Below, piece by piece: positions 52,200 through 60,902 of a stretch of 64,000 bases of DNA. The notes beneath the pieces were generated by a model. It worked only from the letters and a program-made list of their open reading frames with translations. It had not been told where the DNA came from and did not search any database. Source of the stretch: Parvularculaceae bacterium (lineage in GTDB: Bacteria > Pseudomonadota > Alphaproteobacteria > Caulobacterales > Parvularculaceae); assembly GCA_020446945.1 (NCBI GenBank), contig JAGRDS010000001.1, positions 37,138 to 101,137 on the forward strand, read 5' to 3'. Positions within the stretch are counted from its first letter, which is position 1, and each line of letters opens with the position of its first letter. A program made the translations under genes and the position numbers.

Positions 52200-53555
52200 C
52201 TATCGGAGCGGAAATGACTTGAAAGTTTCGAAAAGCGCGCGGATCGCCTGCGCTTCGCCGCCGATCGGGCGGCCCGGCGCGGCTTTCGGTCGCCAGGCGT
52301 AAATATCAAAATGTCCCCAGATGGCGTTATCGGGCGCGAACCGCTTGAGAAAAAGCGCCGCCGTCACTGACCCGGCGAATGAACCCGCGCCCGCATTGTT
52401 GATATCGGCGAGCGGCGAGGACAGCATCGCCGAGTAAGGTTTCCAGAGCGGCATGCGCCAGACTGGATCGGCAACATCGCTCGCAGCTTGCAAAACCGCC
52501 GATACGAAATTTTCGTCATCGCAATAGAACGGCGGCAGGTCCGGACCGAGCGCGACGCGCGCCGCGCCGGTCAAAGTCGCAAGCGTCAGCATGCATTGCG
52601 GATTTTCGTCCGCGCCGAGCGACATCGCGTCTGCGAGGATCAGCCTGCCTTCCGCGTCCGTGTTTCCGATTTCGACAGTAAGGCCTTTCCGGCTTTTCAG
52701 AATGTCGCCGGGTCTGAAGGCGTCGCCCGAGATCGCGTTTTCTACGGCGGGAATGAGAACGCGCAGGCGATAATCGAGTTTCTCCTCCATAATCAGCCGC
52801 GCGAGCGCGAGCGCATTCGCCGCGCCGCCCATGTCTTTCTTCATCAGCGCCATACCTTGCGCACCCTTGATGTCGAGACCGCCGGAATCGAAACACACGC
52901 CCTTGCCGACGAGTGTAAGTTTCGGCGCATCTTCACGCCCCCAGACAAAATCGATCAGGCGCGGGGCGACCGCAGCGGCGCGGCCGACCGCATGAATAAG
53001 ATTGAACCCTTCGTCGAGAAGCGTGCCGCCGCGCGTTACGCTTATTCTTGCGCCAAAGGCGTCCGCGAGGCGGCGCGCTTCATTCTCAAGCGCGTCCGGA
53101 TCCATATCGCCGGCGGGCGTGTTGACGAGATCGCGGGCGAACGCGACAGCGGCGGCGATTTTTCGGGCGCCGGCGACATCGGCGCCGTGAGCGGCGACGA
53201 GGCGCGCCGCGGGTCGCCTTGCCTCCTTGTAGCGATCGAAACGGTAACCCCCAAGCGCCCAGCCAAGCAGGGACAAGCCGTCCGCGCCGGTTTCGAGGCG
53301 ATAATCGCCCTCGGGGAGTTTTTCCGCCGCCGCCGCGCAGATGAACGGGTCATCCGCATCGCCGACGCCGAGAAGCACGCCATTCCCGTCCGCAAGCACC
53401 GCGCCCGCTTCACCGGAAAAATTGTTTCGCCGCGCAAGGCCTGCAAGCGCGGCCGGCGCCTCATCGAGGTCGCTCGATCTTTCACGAATTGCATAGACCG
53501 GTATCGCCGTTTTCGCGCGGGCCGCGTCGAAATCGATCAAAAGATCAACAATCAT
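52200..53555 (-). CDS. M17 leucyl aminopeptidase family protein
   Basis: Di-metal aminopeptidase of 451 residues. The M17 signature NTDAEGRLILADA and metal-site segments FDSGGLDIKGAQGMALMKKDMGG and GAARVALGPDLPPF (catalytic-lid region) are visible. The N-terminal 150 residues form the divergent non-catalytic domain. ATG 53555 has GGAGCG 6 bp upstream; the frame continues to 53639 without support. Divergent from the TadD-like gene. Removes N-terminal residues from peptides in the cytoplasm. Confidence 0.92.
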   Translation of the reverse strand: MIVDLLIDFDAARAKTAIPVYAIRERSSDLDEAPAALAGLARRNNFSGEAGAVLADGNGVLLGVGDADDPFICAAAAEKLPEGDYRLETGADGLSLLGWALGGYRFDRYKEARRPAARLVAAHGADVAGARKIAAAVAFARDLVNTPAGDMDPDALENEARRLADAFGARISVTRGGTLLDEGFNLIHAVGRAAAVAPRLIDFVWGREDAPKLTLVGKGVCFDSGGLDIKGAQGMALMKKDMGGAANALALARLIMEEKLDYRLRVLIPAVENAISGDAFRPGDILKSRKGLTVEIGNTDAEGRLILADAMSLGADENPQCMLTLATLTGAARVALGPDLPPFYCDDENFVSAVLQAASDVADPVWRMPLWKPYSAMLSSPLADINNAGAGSFAGSVTAALFLKRFAPDNAIWGHFDIYAWRPKAAPGRPIGGEAQAIRALFETFKSFPLR

Positions 53556-53678
53556 GAAACGCTCCGTTAATTCCTGCGAAAGATGCGTTAGCGCAGGCTT
53601 TGCGCGCAGAGTTAAGCCTTTATTGAAGAGATTTCGCAATGATCCGGTCGAATATCCGAAGTTTTCGAGGAATTACAC

Positions 53679-54743
53679 ATGGCCGTCCGTAACCTTGCGA
53701 TGTCCAAGCCCGCCACGCGATTCGCCGGCGTCGCCGTTTGCGCGCTTCTTATGTCGGCTTGCGCGTCCAGCGGCAAGAACCTTCACGCCGATGGTTCGAA
53801 AGTCGATTACAAAAGCGAAGTCGGCGTGTTTACAAATCCAGGCTCCGCCGCCGGCGATATGGATCCGATCGCCGCGGCCGCCTATTGGGGGTCTGCGTAT
53901 GATCGCAACCCAAAAGACGTAAGCGCTGCAATCAATTACTCGGCCGCGCTGCGCAAAATCAGCTCTAACGAAGAAGCGGTGAAGGTGATGACGCGCGTCG
54001 CCAATGCCAATCCTGAAAACGCCGAAGCAAACCTTGAGGCCGGGAAAACGCTTGTAGAGGCGGGCCGCGCTTTCGAGGCGGTTCGTTTCCTTGAAAAGGC
54101 GAGCGATCTGGCGCCCCGCGACTGGCGGACTTTTTCAGCTTTCGGCGTCGCGCTGGACCAGATAGGCGAACACAAACTCGCCCGCACGAAATACGACATG
54201 GCGCTTGTTTTCTCGCCCGGCGCACCGATGCTTCTTAACAATAAGGGGCTTTCCTTCGCGCTCGACGGCAATCTTGAAGAAGCCAAGAAACTGTTGCGCG
54301 CCGCAGCGGCGAGCCGGGGTTCGGACGCGCGCATTCGCCAGAATCTCGCGCTCGTTCTCGCGATAAAAGGTGAAATGCGTGAAGCGGAAAGGCTGGCGCG
54401 ATCCGACCTGCCGCCGCAGATCGCCGACCAGAATATCGACTATTTCCGGGCGCTGATGAATCAGCCGGCTTACTGGCAATCTCTCGCCGCAGATAATGTC
54501 GAAACGCCGTCGTTCGATGCGCCGGCGCAAGCTGCGCCCATGGCGGCGCCCAAAACTACCGCGCCGGCTCCCGCCTTGAAGGAAGAGCCCAAAGAGGAAG
54601 AGAAAAAACCTTCTGCGCCAATTGCGCTCAAGGAAAGCGCGACGACGCCGACCAACGCATCAGCCGAAGCGCCCGCACCGACCCCGTTGATCAAAGGCGC
54701 GCATGACGAGGATGCGCCTGCGCCAACGCTAAAAGATGATTAG
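53679..54743 (+). CDS. TadD-like TPR lipoprotein
   Basis: A 354-residue lipoprotein: lipobox LLMSAC near residue 29, then TPR repeats (about 65-250) in the TadD layout (LEAGKTLVEAGRAFEAVRFLEKAS, WRTFSAFGVALDQIGEHKLA), and a low-complexity Ala/Pro/Glu/Lys tail (about 280-354). TadD proteins support secretin assembly in Tad pili. The gene is about 48 kb from the cpa cluster here, so co-operation is inferred. ATG 53679 has GAGGA 7 bp upstream. A TTAA-N7-TTGA near-CtrA site lies at 53612-53626, upstream of the start. Confidence 0.82.
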   Translation: MAVRNLAMSKPATRFAGVAVCALLMSACASSGKNLHADGSKVDYKSEVGVFTNPGSAAGDMDPIAAAAYWGSAYDRNPKDVSAAINYSAALRKISSNEEAVKVMTRVANANPENAEANLEAGKTLVEAGRAFEAVRFLEKASDLAPRDWRTFSAFGVALDQIGEHKLARTKYDMALVFSPGAPMLLNNKGLSFALDGNLEEAKKLLRAAAASRGSDARIRQNLALVLAIKGEMREAERLARSDLPPQIADQNIDYFRALMNQPAYWQSLAADNVETPSFDAPAQAAPMAAPKTTAPAPALKEEPKEEEKKPSAPIALKESATTPTNASAEAPAPTPLIKGAHDEDAPAPTLKDD

Positions 54744-54770
54744 CCGCTTGCATGAGACTATTAGAAATCA

Positions 54771-54795
54771 GGCCGCCTTTTGGGGCGGCCTTTTT
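54771..54795 (+). terminator. intrinsic terminator after the TadD-like gene
   Basis: A 7-bp stem (GGCCGCC / GGCGGCC) around a TTTTGG loop, followed by TTTTT, 27 bp past the stop codon. Confidence 0.85.
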
Positions 54796-54874
54796 CTTCG
54801 CACATTGCAAGGATGCAAATGCTCAGAAGCGGCGTACAGTTTAGACTGCGCGCCAGAAGGACACGTCTGATCCT

Positions 54875-55978
54875 TCAATAAAGCGTCTCGAACGCCGTGC
54901 GGCTGAATTCCATCAGTTCGTCAGTGCGGCCGGCGCGAATCTTCTCCGCCCATTCAGGATCTTGAAGCAGTGCGCGGCCGACGGCGATCAGATCAAAATC
55001 ACCGCGCTCCATCATCTCTACGAGGCGATCGAGCGATGCCGGTTTGGAGACTTCGCCGGCGTAAGTCGCGCTAAACTCGGTGGAGAGGCCGACGGAGCCG
55101 ACCGCGATCGTCGGCTTGCCCGTAAGTTTTTTCACCCAACCGGCGAAATTGAGATCCGACCCTTCGAACGCCGGCCCCCAGAATCGTCGCTGCGAGCAAT
55201 GGATGGCGTCAATTCCCGCTTCGATCATCGGCGCCAGCCATTCTTCGAGTTCGCCCGGCGTCGCGGCGGCCCTAGCCTCGTAATCCTGCATCTTCCATTG
55301 GGAAATGCGAATGATAAGCGGGAAGTCCTCGCCGATTTTCGCCCGTGTCCGGCTGATGATCTGGGCGGCGAGGCGCGTGCGCCCGGCCCAGCTCCCGCCC
55401 CATTTGTCCGTTCGCCGGTTGGTTTCCGCCCAGAAAAAATTGTCGATCAGGTAGGAATGGGCGCCATGGAATTCGACGCAATCAAAACCGGCCTCTTTCG
55501 TCGCCAGCGCCGCAGCGACGAATTCGTCTATCGCTGTTTCGATCTCGGCCTCGCTCATCGGTTCCCAAAGCGGTTTGCCGGGAACCTTAAATCCGGATGC
55601 GGACCAGGAAGGAATGTCGGGATGTTCCGATTTCTCGGGATTGCGAAACGGACCTTCATGCCAGAGTTGCAGCCCCATTTTACCGTTCGCCGCCCTTACG
55701 CCCTCCGCTACGCGCTTCCATGCCGCCTTCGCATCGCCGGAGACAATATTAGGTATGTTCGGCGTCCCGGTCGCCGTCACCGCATTCGGCGATACACCTT
55801 CCGAAACGATCAGACCGACCGAGGCTTCCGCGCGGCGCCTGTAATAGGCGGCGACATCTTCCCCTGGCGTATTTCCAGGTGAAAACGACCGGGTCATCGG
55901 CGCCATCACGATACGATTTTTCAACAACATCTCGCCGATAGAAAAAGGTGTGAACAGAATGTCGGTTGCAGCAGGCAT
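54875..55978 (-). CDS. old yellow enzyme family NADH:flavin oxidoreductase
   Basis: FMN-dependent ene-reductase of 367 residues. The TIM-barrel features are LFTPFSIGEMLLKNRIVMAPMTR at the start, the conserved HxxH-type pair in EFHGAHSYLIDNFF (substrate carbonyl binding) and RISQWKMQDY, with VGRALLQDPEWAEKIRAGR near the end. It would reduce activated alkenes with NAD(P)H. It is isolated from neighbours: the TadD terminator downstream on the other strand and a sulfotransferase divergent upstream. Confidence 0.92.
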   Translation of the reverse strand: MPAATDILFTPFSIGEMLLKNRIVMAPMTRSFSPGNTPGEDVAAYYRRRAEASVGLIVSEGVSPNAVTATGTPNIPNIVSGDAKAAWKRVAEGVRAANGKMGLQLWHEGPFRNPEKSEHPDIPSWSASGFKVPGKPLWEPMSEAEIETAIDEFVAAALATKEAGFDCVEFHGAHSYLIDNFFWAETNRRTDKWGGSWAGRTRLAAQIISRTRAKIGEDFPLIIRISQWKMQDYEARAAATPGELEEWLAPMIEAGIDAIHCSQRRFWGPAFEGSDLNFAGWVKKLTGKPTIAVGSVGLSTEFSATYAGEVSKPASLDRLVEMMERGDFDLIAVGRALLQDPEWAEKIRAGRTDELMEFSRTAFETLY

Positions 55979-56173
55979 TAATCACCTCGATTGGAATTAT
56001 TCAGGTCACCGTCCGGTTTCGGACACCATTAAGGAATAAAATCAGGCGAAGGCGCGATTTGCAAACTTGCGTTTAACGACCGAAGCTGTTGCATATAGCG
56101 GCACTTATCCGGCGACCGGCCAGACGGTTTCGGAGATCGTCGCCAGTCGCAAAGGAAAGCGGAAAGAACGAAC

Positions 56174-56818
56174 ATGGACCGAAGATTGCGCCAGCTTCCC
56201 TTACGCGCGTACAGCGCACTTCCCTTCCTTCCTTCGGAGCGGCGCTACAATCTTACTGTTTCGTCGGCGAAAAAATTTATCTGGTTTCGTGTCGCAAAAG
56301 TCGGTACGCGAACGATTTTGAATACTCTCAAATCGGCGAATGTACCGCTCGATCTCGAAGAGGAAAGCCGTCTCCATTATTTCCCGAATCTGAGACGCGA
56401 CTATTTCAAGTTTGCGTTTGTCCGCAATCCATGGGACCGGCTCGTTTCGGGATGGATGAACAAGGTTGTCGACAGGAATTTCTTCGGCTTTGACGATAAC
56501 GCACTCGCGCGCATGCGCGAGTTTCCCAATTTCATCGACTATGTCGCGAGCCTCGACATGGCGAAGTGCGACCGCCACCTGGCCCTTCAGTCGAGCCTCA
56601 TCGATCTGAATAATGTCGACTTTATCGGACGAATGGAGCGTTTTGAGGAGGATTTCAGCGCCGTTCTTGGGCGGATCGGCGTCAATTCACCCGAAATCGG
56701 CCGAAAAAACGCGAGCGGAGCGCGAATGTCGTACCGTGATTATTACGACGGCGAAACCGCGAAAAAGGCGCGTGACATCTATGAGCGCGATATCAGCATA
56801 TTCGGCTATGAATTTTGA
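56174..56818 (+). CDS. sulfotransferase family 2 (carbohydrate-type) protein
   Basis: A 214-residue sulfotransferase without TPRs. The 5'-phosphosulfate site is KKFIWFRVAKVGTRTIL, and the 3'-phosphate site is FAFVRNPWDRLVSGWMNKVV, the pattern of chondroitin/heparan-type (family 2) enzymes. Acceptor is unknown; bacterial homologues sulfate cell-surface glycans or lipid-linked sugars. No sugar or glycan genes adjoin it. It sits 54 bp upstream of obgE, replacing the rplU-rpmA genes often found there. PAPS-dependent, so linked to the sulfate pathway. Confidence 0.87.
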   Translation: MDRRLRQLPLRAYSALPFLPSERRYNLTVSSAKKFIWFRVAKVGTRTILNTLKSANVPLDLEEESRLHYFPNLRRDYFKFAFVRNPWDRLVSGWMNKVVDRNFFGFDDNALARMREFPNFIDYVASLDMAKCDRHLALQSSLIDLNNVDFIGRMERFEEDFSAVLGRIGVNSPEIGRKNASGARMSYRDYYDGETAKKARDIYERDISIFGYEF

Positions 56819-56872
56819 CGGCGCGACGCAAGGAACCGTCGCGCGGCGCTAAAAAATCGTTATATACAGGCT

Positions 56873-57913
56873 ATGAAGTTTCTCGATCGCGCCAAGATTT
56901 ACGTTGAAAGCGGCGCCGGCGGCGCCGGCTGCCTGTCCTTCAGGCGCGAGAAATTCGTCGAGTTCGGCGGCCCGAACGGCGGGGATGGCGGACGCGGCGG
57001 CCATGTTTTCGCGCAGGCGGTTGAAAACCTCAATACGCTGATCGATTTTCGCTACCAGCAGCATTATTCGGCGAAAAACGGCCGCCCCGGCGAAGGGTCG
57101 AACCGCACCGGCGCGGATGGCGGCGATCTTATCATCAAGGTTCCGGTGGGAACGCAGATTTTCGAGGAAGATGAAGAAACGCTGATCGCCGATCTCGACC
57201 GTCCGGGCGAAACGGCGATTCTCGCCAAGGGCGGTAATGGCGGCTTCGGCAACGCGCATTTCAAGTCGTCGACGAACCGCGCGCCGACACGCGCCAATCG
57301 CGGCCAGCCGAGCGAAGAGCGGACAATCTGGTTGCGCCTGAAGCTGATCGCCGATTTCGGACTCGTCGGCCTGCCGAACGCCGGCAAGTCAACGCTCCTA
57401 TCGGCGGTGACGGCCGCAAAACCGAAGATCGCCGATTATCCGTTTACGACTTTGCATCCAGGACTTGGCGTCGTTCGCCTCGGCGAAGGCGAAAGTTTCG
57501 TCCTTGCCGATATTCCCGGTCTAATCGAAGGCGCGCATAAAGGCGCGGGAATCGGCGATCACTTTCTCGGCCATGTCGAGCGTTGCGCGGCGATCGTTCA
57601 TCTCGTCGATGGAACATCGGAGCATATCGCCGAGGCTTATCGCACCGTGCGCGAGGAGCTCGCCGCCTACGGCGCCGGCCTTGATGAAAAGCGGGAGATC
57701 GTCTGCCTCAACAAGACAGATGCGCTCGACGAGCGAACGCTGAAAAAGCGTCTTTCCGAACTGTCGAAAGCGGCCGGGCGTCCGGCGCGCGCGATTTCCG
57801 GCGTCGCCGGCGCCGGGCTTTCCGCGCTGAAGCGCGATCTGATGACGATAAAGCTGGGCGCAGCGGCGGCGAATGCCGACGAGGCGGCGAACGAAAGCGC
57901 CTGGTCCCCGTGA
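56873..57913 (+). CDS. obgE: Obg family GTPase
   Basis: Essential GTPase tied to 50S ribosome assembly and stress response. The 346-residue protein has the glycine-rich Obg domain ([19 protein letters not shown]), then the GTPase with G1 [11 protein letters not shown] (about 164-174), DIPGLIEG as G3, and NKTD as G4. The C-terminal extension is short. The stop overlaps the GTG of nadD (GTGA), so the genes are translationally coupled. A GC hairpin lies just upstream of the start (about 56822-56850). Confidence 0.95.
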   Translation: MKFLDRAKIYVESGAGGAGCLSFRREKFVEFGGPNGGDGGRGGHVFAQAVENLNTLIDFRYQQHYSAKNGRPGEGSNRTGADGGDLIIKVPVGTQIFEEDEETLIADLDRPGETAILAKGGNGGFGNAHFKSSTNRAPTRANRGQPSEERTIWLRLKLIADFGLVGLPNAGKSTLLSAVTAAKPKIADYPFTTLHPGLGVVRLGEGESFVLADIPGLIEGAHKGAGIGDHFLGHVERCAAIVHLVDGTSEHIAEAYRTVREELAAYGAGLDEKREIVCLNKTDALDERTLKKRLSELSKAAGRPARAISGVAGAGLSALKRDLMTIKLGAAAANADEAANESAWSP

Positions 57914-58509
57914 TTCCGCAGCGCCATGATATGTCGCGGATCGGCCTTCTCGGCGGTTCATTCAATCCAGCGCATGAGGGCCATCGCGAGATTTCACTCA
58001 AAGCGATAAGGCTTTTCGGGCTCGACGCCGTCTGGTGGCTGGTGACGCCCGGCAATCCGTTAAAAGCGCATGAGGATTATAAATACGATTCCTATGAAGT
58101 GCGCCTCGCCGCCGCGCGACAAGTCGCGAATCATCCGCGCATCGTCGTATCCAATTTCGAAGCGCGCAGGGGTCTTCAGTATACTGTCGATACGTTAGAA
58201 GCGCTGCGCGAATTATGGCCGCAGATGACTTTCATATGGCTTATGGGCGCTGACAGCCTTGCCGGTTTTCACAAATGGAAGGACTGGCGCGCCATCGCCG
58301 GCGGCGTGCCGATCGCCGTTTTCAATCGGCCGGGTTTTGAAAAAGCCGCGCTGGCGAGCGAAACGGCGAAGGAGCTTGCGCTTTTCCGCATTCCCTCGGG
58401 GCGGGCCGCCGAGCTGGCCGACGCAGAGCCGCCCGCCTGGGCGTTTATAGAGGAAACGGCGAATCCCGCGTCGGCGAGCGAGATCCGCAAGGCCCGATCG
58501 GGCCGATGA
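57910..58509 (+). CDS. nadD: nicotinate-nucleotide adenylyltransferase
   Basis: Adds AMP to nicotinate mononucleotide in NAD synthesis. The 199-residue protein carries the nucleotidyltransferase motif [11 protein letters not shown] and the substrate segment [11 protein letters not shown]; the C-terminal [12 protein letters not shown] matches the family's ISxTxIR position. The start is GTG 57910 in the obgE stop codon, or ATG 57940, which would be 10 codons shorter but still keep all motifs. Confidence 0.94.
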   Translation: MIPQRHDMSRIGLLGGSFNPAHEGHREISLKAIRLFGLDAVWWLVTPGNPLKAHEDYKYDSYEVRLAAARQVANHPRIVVSNFEARRGLQYTVDTLEALRELWPQMTFIWLMGADSLAGFHKWKDWRAIAGGVPIAVFNRPGFEKAALASETAKELALFRIPSGRAAELADAEPPAWAFIEETANPASASEIRKARSGR

Positions 58510-58638
58510 GGGCGGAATATCGCCGCCGCAGCGCTCGATTTTACGCCGGGTTACTCTCCGGTAAATCGCCCATCGATGGTTGGCTAATCCCCGGACCGCT
58601 ATTACATTGAGGGTGCGGGCGGACGTTCCCGCGGTTAA

Positions 58639-59136
58639 ATGGGAGGCAAAGTCCTGAGTTCAGAAGAACGCCCGGCGGCGCGCAGCAAAGCCGCCCTTAA
58701 TATCGTTCCGCCGACCGCCATGGAGAATATGGCGACGGCGCGGTCCGCAGGTTCGACTGTCGATCTGGACGCCCTAGCGCAAGGGGAACGCGGCAAAGCC
58801 ATTCTTTCTCTCATCCTCGCCGAGCTTGAGGACGACAAGGCCGAGGAGATCGTGACGATCGATCTTGGCGGCAAGACCGATATCGCGGATGCGATGGTCG
58901 TCGCGTCCGGCAGATCGGCGCGCCATGTCGGCGCGATGGCGGACAAGGTCGTAAAGCGCCTGAAGGACGCCGGCATGAATCGCGCGCGTGTTGAGGGGGC
59001 GCCGGCCTGCGACTGGGTTCTGATCGACGCCGAAGACGTCATTGTCCACCTGTTCCGCCCGGAAGTCCGCCAGTTTTACAATCTGGAACGCATCTGGTCG
59101 GAAACAGCGCGCGCGCCCGCCAGAACGGACAATTAA
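58639..59136 (+). CDS. rsfS: ribosome silencing factor RsfS
   Basis: Binds L14 and blocks subunit joining in poor nutrient conditions. The RsfS domain occupies about residues 50-155 of the frame (DKAEEIVTIDLGGKTDIADAMVVASG; DWVLIDAEDVIVHLF; YNLERIW). The frame starts with ATG 58639, but a strong ribosome site (GGGAGG, 58642-58647) lies just after it, and the family N-terminus is shorter. An internal ATG near 58720 (MENMATARSAGST) may therefore be the true start. Confidence 0.9.
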   Translation: MGGKVLSSEERPAARSKAALNIVPPTAMENMATARSAGSTVDLDALAQGERGKAILSLILAELEDDKAEEIVTIDLGGKTDIADAMVVASGRSARHVGAMADKVVKRLKDAGMNRARVEGAPACDWVLIDAEDVIVHLFRPEVRQFYNLERIWSETARAPARTDN

Positions 59137-59145
59137 CCCGCGCCG

Positions 59146-59628
59146 ATGCGCCTCACCATCGCCGCTGTCGGCCGGCTCCGCGCCGGCCCCGAATTTGAAC
59201 TGGTCGCTGATTACGCGGCGCGCATAAGGGCGATCGGAAAACCGCTTGGACTGACGCCGTTTGAAATAAGGGAATTCGAAGCGCCGAAAGGTCTTGGCGG
59301 CCGCAAGCGCCGGGCGCGCGAATCGGCGATGCTGGACAGCGCCGCGCCGGCCGGCGCGAAACGCATCGTCCTTGATGAGAAAGGCGTCGATATCAAAAGC
59401 GAGGTTCTCGCCGGGACAATCCGGCGCTGGCGCGATGAGGGCGCCGGCGAAACCGTATTCATGATCGGCGGGGCCGACGGGCACGACCCATCACTCGCCG
59501 CATCCGCAGACCTTTCCGTCGCATTCGGCAAGGCGACCTTTCCCCATATGCTTGTCAGGGCGATGCTGGTCGAGCAGATTTACCGCACCGCCACAATCCT
59601 TTCCGGCCACCCCTATCACCGCGGATGA
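59146..59628 (+). CDS. rlmH: 23S rRNA pseudouridine1915 N3-methyltransferase
   Basis: SPOUT methyltransferase of 160 residues acting on pseudouridine 1915 in helix 69. The trefoil-knot motifs are visible: FMIGGADGHDPSLAASADL and the C-terminal VEQIYRTATILSGHPYHR, which ends at the invariant Tyr-His near the stop. Just after rsfS by 9 bp; its stop overlaps the next start (ATGA). Confidence 0.96.
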   Translation: MRLTIAAVGRLRAGPEFELVADYAARIRAIGKPLGLTPFEIREFEAPKGLGGRKRRARESAMLDSAAPAGAKRIVLDEKGVDIKSEVLAGTIRRWRDEGAGETVFMIGGADGHDPSLAASADLSVAFGKATFPHMLVRAMLVEQIYRTATILSGHPYHRG

Positions 59629-60842
59629 AGCGCTTTTTGTTCATATTTCTGACGATTTTCCACGTTGCGGCGAGCGACGCCGGCGCGCAGGTCGAGGAGC
59701 CGGAAAACGAGCTGGCCGAGATCGAAAGAAAATTGAAAGAGCAGCGCACCGAGGAGACGAAACTCAAGGACGAAGCGCGCGCGCGCGAAAAGGAAGTCGC
59801 CGCGTTGAGGCGGCGGATGATTGAAACCGCGCAAGCCCTGCAACAGGCTGAACGACGGATCGCCGATATCAATGGCGAAGTCGAAAGACTGGAGGCCGAA
59901 AAATCAGACCTTGAATCGACGCTATTGCGCCAGCGTGAATCCCTTGGCGAAGTTCTCGCAGCGCTGCAATCGATCGAACGCTCGCGCCCGCCCGCTTTGC
60001 TCGTCTCGCCGGACGACGCATCGAAGGCAGCGCGCGCCGCAATGCTTCTCGCCGATGTGACGCCGCAGATCGAAGCGCGCGCCGCCATATTGAAAACCGC
60101 GCTCGACGATCTCGCCGCCGTGAAGGCCGACCTTGAAAAGGAGCGAGCCCGGGCTGAGAAAACTAACGATGAGATAGGTGCGCGCCGGACAGTGCTGGCC
60201 GAACTTTTGTCAAAAAAACAGGGCGAGCGCCGCGTCGCCCAACGCCTTGCAGCGGCCGCCCAGGGCGAGACCGCAGCGCTGGCGGCCCGCGCCACCAATC
60301 TGCGTGACGTCATCGGGCGGCTGGAACGGCTCGCCCGGGTGGTCGCGCCGCGCCTCAAGCCGCCTTTTTCTAGGCCGACCGCCGCGCCGGACGCGCGGCG
60401 CCCCCTGCCAAAACCGGTCCCCTTTAATCCCGTGCGCGCCTTTGCAAGCGCGAAAGGCGCGCTCAGGTCGCCGGTGGCGGGGACGCTCACAGGACGTTTC
60501 GGCGCAGACCGGCCGGAGGGCGGCAAATTCGATGGGCTTAGATTTGCGACCCCGGACCGCGCAATTGTGACCGCGCCTTTTGAGGCGCATGTTGCTTTCG
60601 CAAGGGCCTGGAACCCGATCGGGAACCTCGTCGTTCTGGACGTCGGCGGAGGCTACCATATACTGTTGATGGGCGTCGGCGGCTTTTTGGTAGAGGAAGG
60701 TCAAAGTGTTAAAGCCGGCGAGCCTGTGGCGGCGATGGCCGGGCCGGATGCGGTTCTGGACCTCGAAATCCGAAAGAACGGCGAGCCCGTTAACCCATCC
60801 TTGTGGCTCTCGGAGAATGCTAGGCCGGATCCCGCGTCCTGA
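59625..60842 (+). CDS. EnvC-like murein hydrolase activator with degenerate LytM domain
   Basis: A 405-residue periplasmic protein: signal peptide (about 1-22), a long coiled coil (about 24-235, Glu/Lys/Arg-rich heptads), an Arg/Pro-rich linker, and a C-terminal M23/LytM-fold domain (about 290-400). The zinc ligands of active M23 peptidases are missing: GGKFDGLRFA replaces the HxGxD segment, and VLDLEIRKNG replaces the HxH strand. That is the EnvC situation, where the domain activates amidases instead of cutting. FtsEX, its expected partner, is encoded at 47.7-49.4 kb. Confidence 0.9.
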   Translation: MKRFLFIFLTIFHVAASDAGAQVEEPENELAEIERKLKEQRTEETKLKDEARAREKEVAALRRRMIETAQALQQAERRIADINGEVERLEAEKSDLESTLLRQRESLGEVLAALQSIERSRPPALLVSPDDASKAARAAMLLADVTPQIEARAAILKTALDDLAAVKADLEKERARAEKTNDEIGARRTVLAELLSKKQGERRVAQRLAAAAQGETAALAARATNLRDVIGRLERLARVVAPRLKPPFSRPTAAPDARRPLPKPVPFNPVRAFASAKGALRSPVAGTLTGRFGADRPEGGKFDGLRFATPDRAIVTAPFEAHVAFARAWNPIGNLVVLDVGGGYHILLMGVGGFLVEEGQSVKAGEPVAAMAGPDAVLDLEIRKNGEPVNPSLWLSENARPDPAS

Positions 60843-60902
60843 CACGATCTCCGGGGCGAGACTGAAATGTAGTTCGAGCGAATGTAGCAAACAGGTGTTT
60901 GG

